Shown: piece by piece, positions 58,114 to 64,000 of the stretch
Numbering within the stretch: the first letter of the stretch is position 1
How the letters are laid out: the number at the start of each line of letters is the position of its first letter
From: Anaerobiospirillum succiniciproducens DSM 6400
Lineage (GTDB): Bacteria > Pseudomonadota > Gammaproteobacteria > Enterobacterales > Succinivibrionaceae
Reading direction: 5' to 3'
DNA length: 64,000 bases
NCBI RefSeq assembly: GCF_000482845.1
Contig: NZ_AXWV01000012.1
Location: 1-64,000, forward strand
The notes under the pieces: model-generated
Told to the model about the DNA's origin: nothing
Database searches by the model: none
What the model saw: only the letters and a program-made list of their open reading frames with translations
Made by a program: the position numbers and the translations under genes

Positions 58114-59334
58114 TTAGCTAGCTTTGCTCTGTGCAGCAATAGCCTCATCAAGCTCGCCTTTTAAAGCGCGGTTGCGATTTACAAATGGGTAGGCGTACAT
58201 CTGTAAGATAGTTGGACGTAAGTGCTCTGGGAAGCTGTCCATACGATTATTGAACTTAATCTTATCTTCAGAGCTGATGTCTGCTACATCGCTCTCATTA
58301 GCATAGCCTAAAGCTTTAGCTGCTAAGAGCACGCTTGGGTACATGGCATAGTTCTCATAGATGAACTTATCCATAATCGCAGCCAGCTGTGATGGAGTTT
58401 CAAAGTCCTGATCAATTGGCTTACCAGCTACGATGCTGATACGACCCTTGTAGTCCTTAATACCCTTGATGATGCTACGGATATCCTCGAACTCGCCCTT
58501 CTTATATTGGCCATTGTTCTGAGCTCTTTCATAAAGCTCAGCAGCTTTGGCTAAATCACCTGGATCATACTCGTAGGTAATGGATACTGGAACGACTTTG
58601 AGTGAACGCATGTACTCGCCAAAGCCCTTATGTTGCTTACGGCCATACATGTGCAGCATCTTGAGTACTGCCTCTTCAGTGCAATCATTACCATCCTTAG
58701 CGCGACCTTCTCGTTGTGCAATCCAGATAGAATGACCTTCTTTCAAAGAAAGACCAATGTAATGAGACAGATGAGTAACTTCTTTTAAAAGCTCACGTGG
58801 TGAGGTGATTGCTCTTTTTACGAGGAAGCTCTTATTTAAACGCATCAGGGCAGTAGCAGCTGGCATCTTTAAGAGATTATCGCCAATTGCAATGCGCATG
58901 GTGTTGTTGTGATAGTTATGCAATGCATAATCGATCAGAGCTGGATCTAAAGAGATATCACGGTGATTGGAGATGAACAGATAGCCCTGATTAGGATCTA
59001 ACTTTTCAAAGCCCTTATAAGTGATGCCGTCAGTGGTAGTTTCGATCATACGATCGACAGCTTTAGCTACCTGTAACTGGAAATCTTGAATAGAGTGGAT
59101 ATTCGCAACGGCAGACTTAATGTACGCACGCACGCGCATACGCAGAATCGGGCCGATCCACTTACTTAAACGTGGGTAGCGGAGCCTGACTATGCCATTG
59201 ACCAAGGACTCATCGTTTTGAATAACGGTCAACTCATGATGAGCTTCGTCATCTCGACATGGACGAATATCATCAAAAATTGCATCCTCACTTGACGTAA
59301 CCTCTGCGTTTACATCGAGGACTTGTTCACTCAT
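58114..59334 (-). CDS. PlsC-like glycerolipid acyltransferase
   Basis: This 406-residue protein has the acyltransferase block FISNHRDISLDPALID (about 120-136) and the second block IWIAQREGRAKDG, typical of enzymes that acylate glycerol phosphates. The His-Asp spacing is HX5D (His124, Asp130), not the standard HX4D; related proteins with NHRDI-x-x-D exist in Vibrio and Bacteroidales. There are no clear membrane helices. The first 45 residues are acidic. The ATG has AGGAG upstream. A role in phospholipid or lipid A-like acylation is likely, but the substrate is unknown. Confidence 0.8.
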   Translation of the reverse strand: MSEQVLDVNAEVTSSEDAIFDDIRPCRDDEAHHELTVIQNDESLVNGIVRLRYPRLSKWIGPILRMRVRAYIKSAVANIHSIQDFQLQVAKAVDRMIETTTDGITYKGFEKLDPNQGYLFISNHRDISLDPALIDYALHNYHNNTMRIAIGDNLLKMPAATALMRLNKSFLVKRAITSPRELLKEVTHLSHYIGLSLKEGHSIWIAQREGRAKDGNDCTEEAVLKMLHMYGRKQHKGFGEYMRSLKVVPVSITYEYDPGDLAKAAELYERAQNNGQYKKGEFEDIRSIIKGIKDYKGRISIVAGKPIDQDFETPSQLAAIMDKFIYENYAMYPSVLLAAKALGYANESDVADISSEDKIKFNNRMDSFPEHLRPTILQMYAYPFVNRNRALKGELDEAIAAQSKAS

Positions 59335-59914
59335 CAGTCAATACTCCTGCATAACTACTCTAAAGTTACCAGCACGGCCTACAGGCCTTAAACTTGAGCT
59401 TAATATAAGCCATACACATTTGCAGCATTTAAAGCTTATAAATGTGCTTACAATCCACCAAAGCCTCTAGCTGTAAACACTGATGTAGCGAAAACATCAG
59501 CGCTTGCAAGAACAGCTAAAAGCATAATTACCGATAACTCTTAGCTTCACTAGCTTACATATCTAGTAAAAGCGAATCTAAAGATCATAACAGCAATCAT
59601 GCATCAAACAAAGCACATCATGTGCGTATAGTGCCTTGAGAGATGTTTTTTTCTCGTAAATTAGACGCACGCAACAAATTCAGAGAAAAACTAGTTGAGT
59701 TATATGCAACGTTGATCGTCAACAAACCATATTTTTTGGTCTGTAAAACATCACCTCACGCCACAAATACACAAAAGCTCTTCTACCCATAGATTTTAGG
59801 GAAACCAAACTGCCCTAACAGCTTGTATAGATACCCGGCCATGTTGACAGCCTGACAGGATATATATGCTTCAATCTAACCAATAACTCAATTGAGCTTA
59901 ATGGGTAAAGGCCT
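59335..59914. other. 580-base spacer between dgt and acyltransferase genes
   Basis: I see no gene, repeat array or clear terminator here. It should hold the dgt 3' end and the acyltransferase promoter. Confidence 0.5.
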
Positions 59915-62092
59915 TTAGATAATAGATGATGGCGATCTCAAACCTGAGAGAATGGAGAACTCGTGTGCTGCAAAGGTGTCAGTCATACCAGAAATATAGT
60001 CAATGAGCATACGAATACGTGAATACATCTCAGAGCTAGTACCAGCCTTTACGGCATCTAAATAGCCCTCCTTGCAACGCCTTGGAATGCGGTGCATTAA
60101 ATGTCGAGAGTACATATCTCCTTCATCTGCACTGAGGCACTTGTAAAATGCATCTTCACTCAGTCCCAATAAATGACTATAGGCATTGAATAAGCCCTTG
60201 ATGCAAGCTGCGCCCTGCATCTCTAAGGACATGACCTCATTATCCGTATAGATGGCCTTTTCTTCAAAGAGGCGAATAAACTCAACTGCCTTATGAGCAT
60301 CATTACCGTAATAAGTAATATTTAGACGTCCCTCTTCAAAGAACTCTCGCTCATTTTCCTTAATGGTATTGACTATGTCTAAGATGTAATAAGTGGAAAT
60401 ACATTCTTTAAAGAGCGCAAGCAGTGCTCTAACACCAAGCTGCTCCATCATCTCAGTCAGAGGGATAGGATTGTTGCCATGCACAAGCTGCAGTACACCA
60501 AATGAATCATTCTTCATGCGGGTGTAAGCGTGCTTAATCATGTCCTCAAGTACCACATCTAAGCTGACCTTTTCATCAGAGTAATCAACTGTTTCATAGA
60601 CACAAGCACTCTCACCTTTGCGATTGATGCGCACCTTCTTGCCGAAGTTGCCTTTCTTATCTTGCTTACTCTTTTGTGTTTTTACTGCCTCTTTATGAGC
60701 AGCGGTGATGTCGCTGCCATTTGCAGAGCCACTTTCTTTAGCTGCATTCTTGTTAGATGCGCTATCTTTAGCAGGTGCAGCAAACTTTAGTGAGGCTACC
60801 ATCTCACTACTTAGACCGTAAGATAGCTTCTTATAGCCATTTGCGCAGGTACAAGCACTAATGCATTTATCGCATGTGGTGCTGCAAGCATTGAACTTAA
60901 TGAAAGTAATGAGGCTATCAAAGAGATGATAAATCTCTTTGTCTTTTAAGACATGGCGATCATAGGCATCTTCAAGATCAGCAAGCACATATGCAAGATC
61001 ATCACATTGCTCCATGATCAATGATAGCGGGTGACGCTTAGATGAAAGATTGCTTGAACGAATCATATCGAGCACTTCTTTCTCACTGATATAGCAGCCC
61101 ACGTTAGCGTGGATCTTATCCTCACTAATAGAGCTTTCTCTAAGTTCCTTGCAGGTGTATGGAACCTTGATACAAGATGAAATCTGTCCTAAAGACAAAT
61201 TGAGCTTATAAACAGTGTGAGCAAGTCTCAAGCCTTGAGCATTGCCATTAAAGGCTCTCAGATCATCGCTCTCTTCAGCGCTGATCTTATCGGCGTGCTT
61301 TTGAACCTCTTGCGTAATCCAATCACGAATTACCTGTTCACCAAAGTGGCCAAATGGTGGGTTGCCTATATCATGCAGATAAGCTGCAGTCTCAACACAG
61401 GTAACCATCTCATTGAGCAATGGGTTAACGTTGTGAATTTGTCCTGCAATAGCGTAGAGAGTATACCTAGCTAAAGCAGCCACCTCATTTGAGTGAGTCA
61501 AACGTGATCTTGAAGAGGCATTTATATCTAAAGGAAAGACTTGCGTCTTTTGTTGCATGCGACGAAATGGCGCACTCGTTATCACCCTAGCACGGTCTTC
61601 TTCAAGGTTGTAGCGTACTGCATAGCGGTACTGAGCAAAGAGTCGTCGATTTTGCAGATCGTCACTGCTCAAGAACTTCTCTACCTGTTCACGATCACCA
61701 TCAGCTGCACTATAGCGACGATTATTAATGTCGCGTTTAACGTTGGTCACCGCCCTATCAGCAGCCTCTTGAGTGGTCATCTTGACGTTCTCATGGCTGT
61801 ACAAAGATGAGTATGGCTTAAAGTGATTAACGAAAGTATCGTCTCTGTCTATGTCTTTAGAAAACAAGGTAGAGTCGCTTGAGAGCGGCTCAACTGTTTC
61901 GGATAAATCAGCTTTTGGATCTAAAGAGGCACGACGCAATAAAGCGCGAGACATGTCTTCATACACAGAGCGCTTAAAGAAATGTGGCGAGAAGTGCTGT
62001 GTAAAGAATGGCATATGAGTCGCGGAATAAAAGCGATCGCGACAAAACAAACTTATAAAGATCTCTGCTGATGTAATACGTTCCATGTACAT
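59915..62092 (-). CDS. dgt: dGTP triphosphohydrolase Dgt with large insertions
   Basis: Dgt hydrolyses dGTP to deoxyguanosine and triphosphate. HD-domain residues are present: RRMQQKTQVFPL, His200 in RLTHSNEVA, His240-Asp241 in AAYLHDIGNPPFGHFGE, and Asp364/365 in MEQCDDLAYVLADLEDA; the end GMTDTFAAHEF is also typical. At 725 residues it is about 220 longer than E. coli Dgt (505). Extra parts are a poorly conserved N-terminus of about 130 residues, a cysteine cluster at 403-416 (CSTTCDKCISACTC), and a Lys/Ala/Ser-rich stretch at about 440-495. The start is uncertain; a second ATG lies two codons in. Confidence 0.9.
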   Translation of the reverse strand: MYMERITSAEIFISLFCRDRFYSATHMPFFTQHFSPHFFKRSVYEDMSRALLRRASLDPKADLSETVEPLSSDSTLFSKDIDRDDTFVNHFKPYSSLYSHENVKMTTQEAADRAVTNVKRDINNRRYSAADGDREQVEKFLSSDDLQNRRLFAQYRYAVRYNLEEDRARVITSAPFRRMQQKTQVFPLDINASSRSRLTHSNEVAALARYTLYAIAGQIHNVNPLLNEMVTCVETAAYLHDIGNPPFGHFGEQVIRDWITQEVQKHADKISAEESDDLRAFNGNAQGLRLAHTVYKLNLSLGQISSCIKVPYTCKELRESSISEDKIHANVGCYISEKEVLDMIRSSNLSSKRHPLSLIMEQCDDLAYVLADLEDAYDRHVLKDKEIYHLFDSLITFIKFNACSTTCDKCISACTCANGYKKLSYGLSSEMVASLKFAAPAKDSASNKNAAKESGSANGSDITAAHKEAVKTQKSKQDKKGNFGKKVRINRKGESACVYETVDYSDEKVSLDVVLEDMIKHAYTRMKNDSFGVLQLVHGNNPIPLTEMMEQLGVRALLALFKECISTYYILDIVNTIKENEREFFEEGRLNITYYGNDAHKAVEFIRLFEEKAIYTDNEVMSLEMQGAACIKGLFNAYSHLLGLSEDAFYKCLSADEGDMYSRHLMHRIPRRCKEGYLDAVKAGTSSEMYSRIRMLIDYISGMTDTFAAHEFSILSGLRSPSSII

Positions 62093-62234
62093 ATACCAAT
62101 CAGTTTAATGCTGTGGTCACCAAGCTCGCATCTTGTGACTTACAGCAATAGCGTTAACACTTTGGCCGTCGTTATCTAATACTTAGATCTTGCCACAGCC
62201 TCTAAGACTCAAGCTTTTGCAAGATGCATAAATA

Positions 62235-62272
62235 AAAACAGCGGCATCCTTAGTTTTCTAAGAGAGCCGCTG
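62235..62272 (-). terminator. Terminator of glgC
   Basis: On the minus strand CAGCGGC pairs with GCCGCTG (62266-62272 and 62239-62245) around an inner CTTAG/CTAAG pairing, then TTTTTATTT. It lies about 35 bases beyond the stop. Confidence 0.85.
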
Positions 62273-62305
62273 CTTTGCAAAGTTAGTTAAAACTAGGTTT
62301 TAACA

Positions 62306-63625
62306 TTAGTAAATTGGTGAGCTAGTTGCGCTGTACTCATCAAAACCTTCGTAAAGGTGTGGCTCGTTCTCACGCAGCTTATCAAGCATCTCGCGAGTTA
62401 CTAAAACAACGCCTGCATCGGTACGGAAGAAGCGCTTAGCATCAAGAGTCGCGTTCTCACCGATGATGAGGTTACGTGGCAGCTCAACACCACGGTCTAA
62501 GATTACCTTAGTTAAGCGGCAGCCACGGTGGATTACGCAAGAAGGCAGAACTACAGTCTCATTTAAGCAGCAGTTAGAGTGCACACGAGTATCGGTGAAC
62601 AGCACGCTGTGGCATAAAGAGGAGCCTGAGATGATACAGCCAGCGGAACATACGGAGTTCATAACCACTGATGAAGCACCGGAGATGTCCTGTACGAACT
62701 TAGCTGGTGGTAATTGCTCTTGATGAGTCCAAATAGGCCATACGGTATCGTAAACGTCCAGCTGTGGCTGAACAGCTGCGATATCCATATTTGCTTCCCA
62801 GTAAGCGTCGATAGTACCAACATCACGCCAGTAGCAGATGTCCTTCCAACCCTGGTTGCGGATGCATGACAGAGCAAAGTCGTGAGCGTGAACCTTATGC
62901 TGCTGAACTAATGCAGGAATGATGTCAAAGCCGAAGTCACGACGTGAGTTTTCGTTGTTAGCATCAGCGGTTAATACCTCATAGAGGTAGTCTGCATTGA
63001 AGACGTAAATACCCATTGAGGCTAAGGTGTGGTTCTCGTCATTAGGCATGCCTGGTGGATCCTTTGGCTTCTCGAGGAAGTCAGTAACCATGGCATTGTT
63101 GTCAATTTGCATACAGCCGTAAGCTGAAGCATCACAACGAGGAATAGCAATACAAGCAACAGTAACTGGGCAACCGCTCTTGATGTGGTCCATGACCATT
63201 GCGGTGTAGTCCATCTTGTAGATGTGATCAGCAGATAAGATCACAATGTACTTTGGCTTGTGGTTACGGATGATGTCGATGTTCTGGTAAACAGCATCTG
63301 CAGTACCTTGGTACCAGTGCTCCTCATCAATACGCTGCTGAGCTGGGAGAAGATCAATGAACTCATTGAACTGACCACGAAGGAATGACCAGCCTGACTG
63401 AATATGACGAAGCAGAGAGTGTGACTTGTACTGGGTAACAACACCAATACGAGTAATGCCTGAGTTTACACAGTTGGACAGAGCAAAGTCGATAATACGG
63501 AACTTGCCGCCGAAGAAGACAGCAGGCTTTGCACGATAATCAGTCAACATGTGCAAACGGCTTCCACGACCGCCTGCTAAAACCAGAGCTAATGTTTGTT
63601 TAGCCACTTCACGTGCGTTTTCCAT
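62306..63625 (-). CDS. glgC: Glucose-1-phosphate adenylyltransferase GlgC
   Basis: GlgC makes ADP-glucose, the donor for glycogen synthesis. The 439-residue protein has the nucleotide-binding LALVLAGGRGSRL, RAKPAVFFGGKFRIIDFALSN, GTADAVYQN, VILSADHIYKMDY, FLEKPKDPP and C-terminal left-handed helix turns. E. coli GlgC is 431. The ATG at 63625 has GAGG seven bases upstream; a TTG just before it is less likely. No other glg gene lies within the window; glgA or glgP could lie upstream, beyond the right edge. Confidence 0.95.
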   Translation of the reverse strand: MENAREVAKQTLALVLAGGRGSRLHMLTDYRAKPAVFFGGKFRIIDFALSNCVNSGITRIGVVTQYKSHSLLRHIQSGWSFLRGQFNEFIDLLPAQQRIDEEHWYQGTADAVYQNIDIIRNHKPKYIVILSADHIYKMDYTAMVMDHIKSGCPVTVACIAIPRCDASAYGCMQIDNNAMVTDFLEKPKDPPGMPNDENHTLASMGIYVFNADYLYEVLTADANNENSRRDFGFDIIPALVQQHKVHAHDFALSCIRNQGWKDICYWRDVGTIDAYWEANMDIAAVQPQLDVYDTVWPIWTHQEQLPPAKFVQDISGASSVVMNSVCSAGCIISGSSLCHSVLFTDTRVHSNCCLNETVVLPSCVIHRGCRLTKVILDRGVELPRNLIIGENATLDAKRFFRTDAGVVLVTREMLDKLRENEPHLYEGFDEYSATSSPIY

Positions 63626-64000
63626 CAATTGACCTCTTTTTCTTCAGCTTTCTATAAATTTGGTTTCAACATCCTATAGGCAACATCTTGTTGTAATTGC
63701 TTAGCGATGCGATGTTACCTTGAGTTGCTGTCAGTACAGCGTGTTTGTTCTGCCATCATGCCTGTCTTAAGTTAAGCATACAGCAAGCGGTAAGTTAAAA
63801 CTTTACGCTGCCATGCTTATAAAACTTCTTTTATAGATAAGATCACCTTGATCTTGCACTCGCTATCTGCCCTTTATTTTAAGATCTTAAGATCTGATGG
63901 GCTTTTTATATAACCATTTTGGGCGGTGCTTTTCGTATCTTTATGGGATCTTATCTAAGTGCTAAAGACACAGCGCATATGATGGCGCTTGTCAGTTGTG
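63626..64000. other. Right-edge spacer upstream of glgC
   Basis: It contains the glgC leader, a hairpin AAGATCA/TGATCTT (63839-63856), and a possible plus-strand terminator: GCCC (63869-63872) with GGGC (63899-63902) around AGATCT/AGATCT, then TTTTTA. No gene is visible before the edge. Confidence 0.5.

Overview
The window reads as one chromosomal segment of a gut-type gammaproteobacterium. Gene order (xseB-ispA-dxs, lolCDE, pheST, nqrABCDEF) and protein sequences fit the Aeromonadales, most likely Succinivibrionaceae; that placement is inferred from protein style, since no rRNA is present. The segment has 38 supported protein genes. I saw no tRNA, rRNA, insertion sequence, integrase, prophage gene or CRISPR array. 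Most genes lie on the minus strand. Spacers are unusually long (many of 300-1700 bases), and at least nine carry short local tandem repeats with units of about 25-33 bp, each with its own sequence.

Layout. 1-9.3 kb: an MFS sugar-efflux-type transporter, a DUF4253 protein, the cold-shock DEAD-box helicase DeaD with long acidic and Arg-rich extensions, and an unrecognised 795-residue exported protein. 9.3-19.9 kb: a sialic acid (Neu5Ac) uptake and catabolism locus: an RpiR-type regulator (NanR-like), then nanM (mutarotase), a KdgM/NanC-type porin, nanE, nanA, an SSS-family symporter and nanK on the plus strand, and a convergent nanQ/yhcH. 20.1-26.0 kb: a complete Na+-pumping NADH:quinone reductase operon, nqrABCDEF. 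27.4-34 kb: an AmpG-like muropeptide permease, yajQ, and the isoprenoid group dxs, ispA, xseB. 34.7-44 kb: pheT and pheS, a DJ-1/PfpI protein and lolE-lolD-lolC. 44-51.5 kb: an aldo/keto reductase, a membrane-anchored protein with a pilin-like C-terminus, slyD with a His/Cys-rich tail, thiI, and an EptA-type lipid A phosphoethanolamine transferase. 52.7-64 kb: a 1595-residue autotransporter, a PlsC-like acyltransferase, an enlarged dGTPase, and glgC.

How they work together. The nan locus forms a pathway from periplasm to cytosol: porin entry, anomer conversion by NanM, Na+ symport, cleavage by NanA to ManNAc and pyruvate, phosphorylation by NanK, and epimerisation by NanE to GlcNAc-6-P. No sialidase and no nagA/nagB lie here. 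The symporter would use the sodium gradient that NQR makes. LolCDE, EptA, AmpG, the autotransporter and the porin all concern the envelope.

Most interesting points: (1) four copies of one 18-bp motif in the 1.75-kb regulator-nanM spacer, one overlapping a predicted start site about 60 bp downstream of a CRP-like site; (2) the spacer tandem repeats, including a 25-bp unit that triplicates the 3' end of lolC; (3) a NanK lacking the usual ROK zinc site; (4) two plus-strand terminators in a spacer with no plus-strand gene, a small RNA candidate; (5) low-complexity insertions in several housekeeping enzymes (DeaD, Dgt, LolE, Dxs, AmpG); (6) a pilin-like domain on a non-pilin anchor. I found no clearly new multi-gene system; the nan regulatory region and the repeats are the best leads.
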